The notes under the pieces were generated by a model that saw nothing but the letters and a program-made list of their open reading frames with translations, did no database searches and was not told where the DNA came from. Shown piece by piece: positions 53,668-61,376 of a stretch of 64,000 bases of DNA. The first letter of the stretch is position 1; each line of letters opens with the position of its first letter. The position numbers and the translations under genes were made by a program. Source of the stretch: [Bacillus] enclensis (GTDB lineage Bacteria > Bacillota > Bacilli > Bacillales > Bacillaceae_B). The stretch is taken from contig NZ_KQ758482.1 in the NCBI RefSeq assembly GCF_001456935.1, forward strand, positions 1-64,000, read 5' to 3'.

Positions 53668-54717
53668 TTATTTCACCATCTGCCGGACCAGCTCTCTATT
53701 CCTCTGTTTGAATACATCATTGTGAGAAGAAACCATCGCCCTTTCTTCCGCTTCCGGCTGAATGAATGTCTTCGCCTTATTGACTGCATTAGCTGCATCC
53801 TGGAAAGCACCCGCTATCAAATTGACTTTCCCTTCATGCATCAGGATATCCCCGGCTGCATATAAGCCGTCTACCGAAGACTCGCTGACAGAGTTTCCTT
53901 CGACATAGAAATCATTCGCCATCTTGATGTCAAGGCTGCTGTTCTTCAACAGCGACGAATCAATTTCATATCCATGATTGATGATCACTTCGTCGATTTC
54001 AAGATACGAAACCTCGCCTGTCCGGTGATTTGTAAGCTGAACCTTTTCTATGCGTTCATGATCATCCCCGGCCATCAGCTTAGTGATGGAAGTGTGAAAG
54101 ATACAGGTTGCAGAGCTGTTCATCAGTTGAGCACACTGAGCTTCATGACCGTTCAGTGCTTCTTTGCGATAGGTGACATACACTTTTTTCGCAATCGGCT
54201 CCAATTCATTTGCCCAATCGACTGCAGAGTTGCCCCCGCCGGATATGACCACTGTCTTGTCTTTGAAGCTCATCAGCGATTTCACCGTATAATGGAGGTT
54301 GGAAATCTCGAATCGTTCCGCTCCCTCAATATCAAGCTTTTGAGGGTTGATGATGCCGCTTCCCACTGCGACAATCACAGTCCTGGAGTAATGTTTCCGG
54401 CCCGATGCCCCCTCCAGAATGAACAGTCCATCCACGTTACGTGTGATGCTCTCAACTTTCTCATTCAGGACGACTTCGGGATCGAAAGTCAATCCCTGCT
54501 GCACGAGCCGCTTGATCAATTCAGCTCCAGGTGTGGGCGTCAGTCCCCCTACATCCCAAATCATTTTCTCAGGATATACATGCACCTTTCCGCCCAGCAT
54601 CGGCTGATACTCGATGATTTTCGTCTTCATTTCCCTTAGCCCGCTGTAAAAAGCAGAGTAAAGCCCCGCCGGACCTCCTCCAATAATCGTCACATCATAA
54701 ATATCCTGCTCTTTCAT
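53668..54717 (-). CDS. Ferredoxin--NADP reductase, thioredoxin-reductase-like (YcgT/YumC type)
   Basis: 349 residues. FAD motif GGGPAGLYSAFYSGLREMK, NADPH motif VVISGGGNSAVDWANEL and the C-terminal FAD motif YAAGDILMHEG. The CxxC redox pair of true thioredoxin reductases is absent, which identifies the type 2 FNR. Start follows CGGGGAGTGGACGGAA. A Fur box lies just upstream, so it may supply electrons for ferric siderophore reduction or iron-starvation metabolism (inference). Confidence 0.9.
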   Translation of the reverse strand: MKEQDIYDVTIIGGGPAGLYSAFYSGLREMKTKIIEYQPMLGGKVHVYPEKMIWDVGGLTPTPGAELIKRLVQQGLTFDPEVVLNEKVESITRNVDGLFILEGASGRKHYSRTVIVAVGSGIINPQKLDIEGAERFEISNLHYTVKSLMSFKDKTVVISGGGNSAVDWANELEPIAKKVYVTYRKEALNGHEAQCAQLMNSSATCIFHTSITKLMAGDDHERIEKVQLTNHRTGEVSYLEIDEVIINHGYEIDSSLLKNSSLDIKMANDFYVEGNSVSESSVDGLYAAGDILMHEGKVNLIAGAFQDAANAVNKAKTFIQPEAEERAMVSSHNDVFKQRNRELVRQMVK

Positions 54718-54747
54718 TTCCGTCCACTCCCCGTAATCAATCACTAT

Positions 54748-54766
54748 TGATTATCATTCTCAATTA
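54748..54766. promoter_or_regulatory. Fur box upstream of ferredoxin reductase
   Basis: TGATTATCATTCTCAATTA; its complement TTGAGAATGATAATCA matches the Fur 7-1-7 consensus TGATAATNATTATCA with 12-13 of 15 positions. About 30 bp from the reductase start. Confidence 0.8.
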
Positions 54767-54807
54767 CATACTACATCTTTTTCTTCCAAGATACAACAAT
54801 CATTCTA

Positions 54808-54836
54808 TTGACATAAGGAAAAAAGAATTATAGTAT
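54808..54836 (+). promoter_or_regulatory. Promoter of the siderophore importer operon
   Basis: Perfect TTGACA (54808-54813), 17-bp spacer, TAGTAT (54831-54836). A Fur box covers roughly +7 to +27. Confidence 0.85.
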
Positions 54837-54849
54837 GGATATTGTTCGA

Positions 54850-54870
54850 GAATGAGAATCGTTATCATTC
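54850..54870. promoter_or_regulatory. Fur box of the siderophore importer operon
   Basis: TGAGAATCGTTATCA at its core, within a GAATGA...TCATTC extension, matching TGATAATNATTATCA closely. Position just after the start point predicts repression in iron-replete cells. Confidence 0.87.
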
Positions 54871-54896
54871 AATCCACTATAAACGGAGGGCTCAAC

Positions 54897-55742
54897 ATGG
54901 TTCGCCTATATACAAATGAAATCAACATTGGCTATGGTGACCAACTGATTGTCAAGGATCTCAGCGTTGAAATCCCTGATAAGAAAATCACTACGATCAT
55001 CGGATCAAACGGCTGTGGAAAATCGACTTTATTGAAAGCGATTACCCGCATCATCTCTCATCAGTCCGGCAATGTCCTGTTGGACGGCGAAGATATTTCA
55101 AAAGGTAATACGAAGGAACTGGCCAAAAAAATGGCGATCCTTCCCCAGACTCCCGAAAGCGCCAGCGGATTGACGGTCGGAGAATTGGTTTCCTATGGAC
55201 GCTTCCCGCATCAAAAAGGAATGGGCCGCTTGTCCAAGAAAGACTACGAGGTCATCAATTGGGCGCTTGAGGTGACGGGTATCACTGATTTTAAATACAG
55301 ACAAGTCGACGCTCTATCCGGCGGCCAGCGGCAGCGGGTTTGGATTGCGATGGCCCTGGCCCAGGAAACGGACATCATCTTCCTTGACGAACCGACTACA
55401 TACTTGGACATGGCCCACCAGCTCGAAGTACTGGAGCTGCTGCAGAAATTAAATGCCGAACAGGAGCGTACCATCGTCATGGTGCTTCATGATCTGAATC
55501 AGGCTGCACGCTTTGCCGATTATATCGTCGCACTGAAAGAAGGAGAAATCGTGAAAGCCGGTAATTGTGAAGAAGTCATCACCCATGAAGTGTTAAAAAA
55601 AGTGTTCAATATTGACGCTGCAATCGGCAGAGACCCTCGAACAAATAAGCCAATGTGTATCACATACAATTTACTCAAAGGAGAAGATCAACATGAAAAA
55701 ATGGATGCTTCCGCTTACGCTGCTGTTGGTGCTATTGGTTAG
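54897..55742 (+). CDS. Iron-siderophore ABC transporter ATP-binding protein (FecE/YusV type)
   Basis: 281 residues. Walker A GSNGCGKSTLLKA, signature DALSGGQRQRVWIAM, Walker B DIIFLDEPTTYLD, H-loop VLHDLN. ACGGAGGGCTCAAC precedes the ATG. The reading frame continues 50 bp into the next gene, giving a tail (DASAYAAVGAIG) encoded by the lipoprotein start region. Its family normally ends near the CITYNLL segment, so the tail may be a recent extension. Confidence 0.9.
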   Translation: MVRLYTNEINIGYGDQLIVKDLSVEIPDKKITTIIGSNGCGKSTLLKAITRIISHQSGNVLLDGEDISKGNTKELAKKMAILPQTPESASGLTVGELVSYGRFPHQKGMGRLSKKDYEVINWALEVTGITDFKYRQVDALSGGQRQRVWIAMALAQETDIIFLDEPTTYLDMAHQLEVLELLQKLNAEQERTIVMVLHDLNQAARFADYIVALKEGEIVKAGNCEEVITHEVLKKVFNIDAAIGRDPRTNKPMCITYNLLKGEDQHEKMDASAYAAVGAIG

Positions 55743-56619
55743 TGCCTGCGGCAATGGCTCATCATCGGAAAAAGAAGATGATAAAGAGAAAAAAGACAAT
55801 AAAACCGAAACAATCACATACGAATCAGAAAACGGACCGGTTGAAGTTCCTGCAGATCCACAGCGTGTCGTTGTCCTTTCCTCTTTTGCAGGAAATGTAA
55901 TGGCTCTTGATGTGAACCTTGTCGGTGTCGACTCCTGGTCGAAAATGAACCCGCGCTGGGAAGATGATTTAAAGGGCGTTGAAGAAGTCACGGATGAAAG
56001 TCTCGAGAAAATCATTGAGCTTAATCCAGATCTTATCATCGGCCTGTCCAATATCAAAAATGTTGATAAACTAAACGAAATCGCCCCTACCGTCACATTT
56101 ACATATGGAAAAGCAGACTATCTCACACAGCATATCGAAATTGGTAAACTATTAAACAAAGAAAAAGAAGCCCAGGCCTGGGTGGATGACTTCAAGAAGC
56201 GTGCCCAAACAGCAGGAGATGACATCAAAGCGAAAATCGGTGAAGATGCGACTGTTTCAGTCATTGAAAGCTTCAACAAGCAGCTTTACGTTTACGGAAA
56301 CAACTGGGGACGCGGCACTGAGATCCTGTATCAGGAAATGGATCTGAAGATGCCTGAAAAAGTAAAAGAAGAAGCGTTGAAACCTGGATACTTCGCCCTT
56401 TCAACAGAAGTACTTCCTGAATTTGCTGGAGATTATATCATTCTTAGTAAAGACCCGAAAGCGGATAATTCCTTCATGGACACAGAGACATATAAAAACA
56501 TCCCTGCCGTAAAGAATAACCAGGTATTTGAAGTGAATATGATGGAATTCTATTTCAACGATCCACTTACCCTTGATTATCAGCTTGACTTCTTCAAGGA
56601 AAAATTCTTAAGCAATTAA
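55693..56619 (+). CDS. yfiY: Iron-siderophore binding lipoprotein (YfiY type)
   Basis: 308 residues. Lipoprotein signal MKKWMLPLTLLLVLLVSACG (Cys 19), a Ser/Lys/Glu-rich linker, then the PBP2 ferric-siderophore fold: PADPQRVVVLSSFAGNVMALDVNLVGV, LIIGLSNIKNVDKLNEIAPTV. Captures ferric hydroxamate-type siderophores outside the cell. AAAGGAGAAGATCAAC precedes the ATG, inside the upstream ATPase frame. The symbol rests on operon order with yfiZ and yfhA. Confidence 0.85.
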   Translation: MKKWMLPLTLLLVLLVSACGNGSSSEKEDDKEKKDNKTETITYESENGPVEVPADPQRVVVLSSFAGNVMALDVNLVGVDSWSKMNPRWEDDLKGVEEVTDESLEKIIELNPDLIIGLSNIKNVDKLNEIAPTVTFTYGKADYLTQHIEIGKLLNKEKEAQAWVDDFKKRAQTAGDDIKAKIGEDATVSVIESFNKQLYVYGNNWGRGTEILYQEMDLKMPEKVKEEALKPGYFALSTEVLPEFAGDYIILSKDPKADNSFMDTETYKNIPAVKNNQVFEVNMMEFYFNDPLTLDYQLDFFKEKFLSN

Positions 56620-56627
56620 TCTTTTCA

Positions 56628-56662
56628 AAGAGGAATTCTTATCACAAGGATTCCTCTTCCTT
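56628..56662 (+). terminator. Attenuator hairpin between binding protein and permeases
   Basis: AGAGGAAT-TCTTATCACAAGG-ATTCCTCT followed by TCCTTTATAC. The T-run is broken, so partial termination would favour the binding protein. Confidence 0.6.
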
Positions 56663-56691
56663 TATACTCCAAAAAGAAATGATGATGAATA

Positions 56692-57699
56692 ATGACCACT
56701 TCTAATCAGCGATATATTCCATTTATCACAAAATTAATAGTTTCATTGGTGATTTTTTCCGCCTGCTTTCTCATTTCGGTGGTTTTCGGTGCAGCAGATA
56801 CAACGATAAAAGATGTGTGGTCCGCCCTCTTTTCTATGGATGAGAATGAAAAAACAGCCATGCTTCAGGAAATCCGGTTTCCCCGTGCAGTGGCTGCCAT
56901 CTTTGTCGGTGCAGCCCTTTCAGTTTCAGGTGCCATCATGCAGGGAATGACCCGTAATCCGCTTGCAGACCCGGGCCTCTTGGGACTGACAGCCGGGGCG
57001 AATGCCGCGCTGGCCGTCACCCTTGCCTTCATGCCTTCTGTTCATTCATTCGGGATCATGATCGCCTGCTTTATCGGTGCCGGGGCCGGAGCCCTTATGG
57101 TGTTCGGGATCAGTTCTTTGAAAAGAGGCGGCTTCTCCCCCCTTCGGATTGTATTGGCAGGAGCAGCCGTTTCTGCATTCTTATTCGCAATAGCTGAAGG
57201 TACCGGCCTGTTCTTCAAGCTTTCAAAAGATGTATCGATGTGGACGGCAGGAGGATTGATCGGGACTACATGGGGACAGCTGCAGATGATTGGACCGTTC
57301 ATAGCTGCAGGAATCATCCTTTCGATTATTCTGTCGAGGCAGCTTACCATTCTCAGCCTGAATGAAGAAGTTGCCGTGGGATTGGGACAGCGGACCGCTT
57401 TTATTAAAACGATCCTATTTATCGTCATAATTTTATTGGTGGGGGCGGCTGTTGCACTTGTGGGGAATATGGTGTTCATCGGACTGATGGTCCCTCACAT
57501 CGTACGCGTGATCACCGGTACGGATTACCGGTTCATCATACCTGTCTCCACCCTGCTTGGGGCATCATTCCTGCTGCTGGCAGATACGCTTGGGCGCACC
57601 ATTCATGCCCCTTATGAAACCCCTGTAGCGGCGATCGTTGCGATAATGGGACTGCCTTTCTTCCTGTTCATCGTCCATAAAGGAGGGAAAGGTTTCTGA
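56692..57699 (+). CDS. yfiZ: FecCD siderophore permease (YfiZ type)
   Basis: 335 residues, about nine or ten helices. FecCD signature: RFPRAVAAIFVGAALSVSGAIMQGMTRNPLADPGLLGLTAGAN, and the ATPase-contact region near FIGLMVPHIVR. The ribosome site before the ATG is poor (AAATGATGATGAATA). The stop TGA overlaps the next ATG. Part of a ferric siderophore importer. Confidence 0.88.
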   Translation: MTTSNQRYIPFITKLIVSLVIFSACFLISVVFGAADTTIKDVWSALFSMDENEKTAMLQEIRFPRAVAAIFVGAALSVSGAIMQGMTRNPLADPGLLGLTAGANAALAVTLAFMPSVHSFGIMIACFIGAGAGALMVFGISSLKRGGFSPLRIVLAGAAVSAFLFAIAEGTGLFFKLSKDVSMWTAGGLIGTTWGQLQMIGPFIAAGIILSIILSRQLTILSLNEEVAVGLGQRTAFIKTILFIVIILLVGAAVALVGNMVFIGLMVPHIVRVITGTDYRFIIPVSTLLGASFLLLADTLGRTIHAPYETPVAAIVAIMGLPFFLFIVHKGGKGF

Positions 57700-58706
57700 T
57701 GATACATCCTGACTTAATCAAAAAACAAAGACTGCTCCTTATGATGCTTTCTGTCCTGATCCTTCTAACGGCCTTTATCGGTATCGGATTGGGTTATTCA
57801 TCTGTATCGTATGACCGTCTGCTCCCCACCCTGTTTGGATATGGAAGCTTCAAAGAAGAATTCATCCTGTTTTCAATCAGGCTGCCAAGGATCATCATTA
57901 CCATCCTGGCGGGTATGGCGCTGGCCTTATCCGGTTCGATCCTGCAGGGAATCACCCGTAACGACCTGGCAGACCCGGGCATCATCGGCATCAATTCAGG
58001 AGCGGGAGTATCGATTGCCGTATTCTTTCTGTTCTTCCCGATCGACGCCGCCTCCTTTGCCTATCTGCTGCCGATCGTTGCTTTCGTGGGAGCCCTGCTC
58101 ACAGCATGCTTGATCTACTTGTTTTCTTACAGTAAACGAAATGGCATCCAGCCTGTGCGCCTTGTGCTGGTCGGGGTCGGTTTCTCGATGGCTTTCTCAG
58201 GACTGATGATCATCCTGATTTCAGCCGCTGAGCGTCAGAAAGTGGACTTCATTGCCAAGTGGCTTGCAGGAAGCATCTGGGGTACCGACTGGCCGTTCAT
58301 TTGGGCAATCGTCCCTTGGCTTGTCGTTCTGATCCCGCTGACACTTTATAAGTCTCAGATGTTGAATCTTCTGGGTCTGAGTGAACCTGTCTCAATCGGA
58401 GTCGGGATCTCGGTTAACCGGGAACGTTTCCTTATGCTGATTGTAGCCGTGGCATTGGCCGCTTCTGCAGTATCGGTTACAGGAGGGATTGCTTTTATCG
58501 GCTTGATGGCTCCTCATATGGCAAAAGCTCTGGTCGGCCCCCGCAGCCAGATGTTCATCCCCGTTGCCATTCTCCTTGGCGGCTGGCTCTTGATGCTTGC
58601 CGATACCATCGGCAGGAACATCCTGGAGCCGGACGGTATCCCTGCCGGCATCATGATTGCATTGATAGGGGCGCCTTATTTTATGTATTTGTTGTTGAAG
58701 AAATAG
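57699..58706 (+). CDS. yfhA: FecCD siderophore permease (YfhA type)
   Basis: 335 residues. RLPRIIITILAGMALALSGSIL then QGITRNDLADPGIIGINSGAG, and GGIAFIGLMAPHMAKALVG. Overlaps the preceding permease stop by one base (TGATG), so translation is coupled and the two form a heterodimer. In B. subtilis yfiY-yfiZ-yfhA leads into yfhB-yfhC-yfhD; here 31 kb separates yfhA from yfhD. Confidence 0.88.
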   Translation: MIHPDLIKKQRLLLMMLSVLILLTAFIGIGLGYSSVSYDRLLPTLFGYGSFKEEFILFSIRLPRIIITILAGMALALSGSILQGITRNDLADPGIIGINSGAGVSIAVFFLFFPIDAASFAYLLPIVAFVGALLTACLIYLFSYSKRNGIQPVRLVLVGVGFSMAFSGLMIILISAAERQKVDFIAKWLAGSIWGTDWPFIWAIVPWLVVLIPLTLYKSQMLNLLGLSEPVSIGVGISVNRERFLMLIVAVALAASAVSVTGGIAFIGLMAPHMAKALVGPRSQMFIPVAILLGGWLLMLADTIGRNILEPDGIPAGIMIALIGAPYFMYLLLKK

Positions 58707-58727
58707 AATGATTGTTTGTAAGACGTT

Positions 58728-58758
58728 TCCGCTGGCCTTCGTGCCAGCGTTTTTTATT
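58728..58758 (+). terminator. Terminator of the siderophore importer operon
   Basis: CGCTGGC-CTTCGT-GCCAGCG followed by TTTTTTATTTC. Confidence 0.88.
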
Positions 58759-58852
58759 TCATGCAACTATTTCCCACACCTTGTTCAACAAATGTGGACA
58801 TGAAAACATAGCTGCACAAATATATTAGTAACAACACCTGAAAGGAGTTGTT

Positions 58853-60169
58853 ATGATGTTATCTTCGATTGCAGACCGAGTTTCAAGGGTTGTACAGCGT
58901 TACCTGCCAGATGCCTTTGTCATTGCAGTCCTCCTTACTTTATTTGTTTTCATAGCCGGGTTTGTGATGAATCCCCAGGAACCGATTACACTTTTCAAAT
59001 CATTCGGGGACGGTTTTTGGGTATATCTTGCTTTCACTATGCAGATGGTCCTCTTGTTATTAACGGGAATGGTCCTGGCAGCTGTCCCTGTAGTCAAAAG
59101 GGGGCTTGAATCAATCGCCAGCCTGGCCAATACTCCCGCCAAAGCTTATGTACTCACATTTGTGGTCTCTGCTTTGGCTTATTATATTAACTGGGGGCTT
59201 GCCGTTGTCGTGGGAGCGATTTTCGTCAGGGAAGTGGGAAAACGGAACCAGCAGGCACATTTCCCTTTGTTAGTCGCCGCAGCCTACTCTCCAACCGTTC
59301 TTTACACTGCGGGCTTATCAAGTTCAATCGGATTGACCGTCGCAACCAAAGACCATTTCCTGGCAGACGTAATGGGAATCATACCTACTTCACAAACCAT
59401 CTTTCATCCTTCCACCCTTATCATTTTTGCCGTTTTATTCATTACCATGCCAATCGTCATTTGTCTGATGGCACCAAAAAATAATATAAAACCTTACCAA
59501 GTAAAAGAAGTCACTTCTAAAAGTGAAGCGACTTTGCAAAAAGCTGATACACCAGCCCTGAAGTTGGAGCAAACCCCGATATTGGGCATTGTCACCGGTG
59601 CGGTCGGTTTGATTTATGTAATCAATGAATTCATCAATGGAAAAGACTTAGACCTTAATATTATAAATCTGTTATTTCTTTCACTCGGTCTCATCATGCA
59701 TCGTTCTCTCGGAAATTATGGAAATGCATTTAAGGAAGCAGTGGGTTCCACTTCGCCGATTATTTTGCAGTTTCCTTTCTATGCGGGCATCATTGCCATG
59801 CTGACGAGTTCTGGCCTGGGTCAGGCAATCATTGACGCGATGGCTTCGGTTGCCAATAAAGAAACATTTGATGTATTTACCTATTGGTCGGCAGGTATAG
59901 TGAATATCCTGGCTCCATCGGGCGGCGGACAATGGGCGCTGCAGGGACCGCTCCAGGTTCCGGCCGGCGTGAAGCTGGGAGTGGACCCGGCAACGATCGC
60001 CATGGCTGTAGGATGGGGAGACGCATGGACAAATCTTATACAACCATTCTGGGCATTGCCTATCCTTAGCATCGTAGGCCTTCATATTAGACATATCATG
60101 GGCTATTGCTTCTTACTAGCGATATGGGTAGGTGCAGTTACCACTATTCTATTATTCTTCTTGTATTAG
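58853..60169 (+). CDS. Short-chain fatty acid transporter (AtoE/TIGR00366)
   Basis: 438 residues, about twelve helices. RYLPDAFVIAVLLTLFVFIAGF at the N-terminus and NILAPSGGGQWALQGP near the C-terminus are AtoE-family hallmarks. Imports butyrate-type acids or acetoacetate. AAAGGAGTTGTT precedes the ATG. A family B repeat begins inside its stop codon, so any native downstream signals were displaced. Confidence 0.9.
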   Translation: MMLSSIADRVSRVVQRYLPDAFVIAVLLTLFVFIAGFVMNPQEPITLFKSFGDGFWVYLAFTMQMVLLLLTGMVLAAVPVVKRGLESIASLANTPAKAYVLTFVVSALAYYINWGLAVVVGAIFVREVGKRNQQAHFPLLVAAAYSPTVLYTAGLSSSIGLTVATKDHFLADVMGIIPTSQTIFHPSTLIIFAVLFITMPIVICLMAPKNNIKPYQVKEVTSKSEATLQKADTPALKLEQTPILGIVTGAVGLIYVINEFINGKDLDLNIINLLFLSLGLIMHRSLGNYGNAFKEAVGSTSPIILQFPFYAGIIAMLTSSGLGQAIIDAMASVANKETFDVFTYWSAGIVNILAPSGGGQWALQGPLQVPAGVKLGVDPATIAMAVGWGDAWTNLIQPFWALPILSIVGLHIRHIMGYCFLLAIWVGAVTTILLFFLY

Positions 60170-60341
60170 GCTCTTTTCGCATACTTTGTTGCTTTACTCA
60201 CAAGAAAATACCGGAACTTGGGTATTTTCGGCTTGTCCGTCCGTCGGTTGTTGAAGTTTGAGTTCGAAAAGAGCACGTCCACAAGCACTATTCAGGCAAC
60301 AGGACTATTTACGAAAAGCAACAATCTTTTAGAAAACAGCC
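60169..60341. repeat. Family B MITE-like repeat, copy 2
   Basis: 173 bp, GGCTCTTTTCGCATACTTTG to TTTTAGAAAACAGCC, the same length as copy 1. The first G is also the last base of the upstream TAG stop. Flanks TTGTATTA and TTATATTA agree at 7 of 8 positions. Confidence 0.85.
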
Positions 60342-60351
60342 TTATATTAAA

Positions 60352-60396
60352 CAGGAAGCGGCACCCGGGGATTAGTCCAGGTGCCGCTTTTTTTAT
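60352..60396 (+). terminator. Terminator after family B copy 2
   Basis: AAGCGGCACCCGGGG...CCAGGTGCCGCTTTTTTTATC; T-run only on the plus strand, so it probably belongs to the fatty acid transporter gene, now separated from it by the repeat. Confidence 0.82.
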
Positions 60397-61376
60397 CTGA
60401 AAGACGCTTGCGGTTCATGACCTTCATCCGTCATTTGAGTTTCTTCCTCGTTTACTGTCTTCTTACTCCAGTAGGTAGCAATGATCGGCCCGGAGATGTT
60501 GTGCCAGACGGCAGCGATGACACTGGGAAGTGCTGCGAGCGGTCCGAAATGGGCTGTCGCAAGCGCCACTCCCAGACCTGAATTCTGCATCCCCACTTCG
60601 ATTGAAATGGCCCGGCGCTTGCTTTCATCCAATTTCATCATGACCCCGGTCCCATATCCAAGTGCCAACCCAAGGATATTATGAAGAATCACTGCTGAGA
60701 ATACCAGCATTCCCGAAGTGGCGATATTCCCGACATTTGCCGAAACAACAGCCGATACAATGATGATGATCGCTGCCACCGAAATCAACGGGATGACATT
60801 CAGGCTTTTTTCCACCGTACCCGGGAAAACCTTTTTGAGTACCAGTCCAAGCGTAATCGGAATGATGATGACCTGCACGATTGAAAGGAACATCGCATAG
60901 GGATCAACCGGAAGCCACTGCCCTGCCAGTGCCAATAAAATAAGCGGGGTGGCAAGCGGCGCCAGCAATGTGGAGAGCGATGTCATCGCAACCGACAAGG
61001 CCAGATTTCCTTTCGCCAGATACACCATGACATTGGACGCTGTCCCGCCAGGCACCGATCCCAGCAGCACCAGGCCGGCTGCCAGTTCATTCGGCAGACC
61101 CATCACATACGCGATCGCGAAAGCACCGAGCGGCATGATGATGAACTGGGCAAGTACCCCGGTGATGACTGGAAGCGGTTTTTGAAGGACCAGTTTGAAA
61201 TCAACCGGCTTCAAGGTCAGTCCCATGCCGAACATGACAACTCCGAGAAGGATCGTGATATAGCTGCCCAATGGTAAAAAGGGCTCCGGGATTAAATATG
61301 CGACTGCCGCGACAAGGATGACCCAGACGGCGAAGTACTTTCCTGCAAGATTGCTGATGGTTTCCAGTAGTTTCAT
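60393..61376 (-). CDS. BASS-family sodium-dependent transporter
   Basis: 327 residues, nine or ten helices. GVVMFGMGLTLKPVDFKLVL, GSVPGGTASNVMVYLAKGNLALSV and EVGMQNSGLGVALA are typical of bile acid:Na+ symporter family members (YocS, PanS-like), which carry organic acids such as pantoate or 2-keto acids. Its ATG overlaps the stop of the upstream FAD oxidase gene (ATGA). Confidence 0.9.
   Translation of the reverse strand: MKLLETISNLAGKYFAVWVILVAAVAYLIPEPFLPLGSYITILLGVVMFGMGLTLKPVDFKLVLQKPLPVITGVLAQFIIMPLGAFAIAYVMGLPNELAAGLVLLGSVPGGTASNVMVYLAKGNLALSVAMTSLSTLLAPLATPLILLALAGQWLPVDPYAMFLSIVQVIIIPITLGLVLKKVFPGTVEKSLNVIPLISVAAIIIIVSAVVSANVGNIATSGMLVFSAVILHNILGLALGYGTGVMMKLDESKRRAISIEVGMQNSGLGVALATAHFGPLAALPSVIAAVWHNISGPIIATYWSKKTVNEEETQMTDEGHEPQASFR

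Noticed and set aside
54717..54744. Longer ferredoxin reductase start at an upstream ATG
   Set aside because: The upstream codons contain the ribosome site and approach the Fur box; the internal Met gives the normal N-terminus just before the FAD motif.
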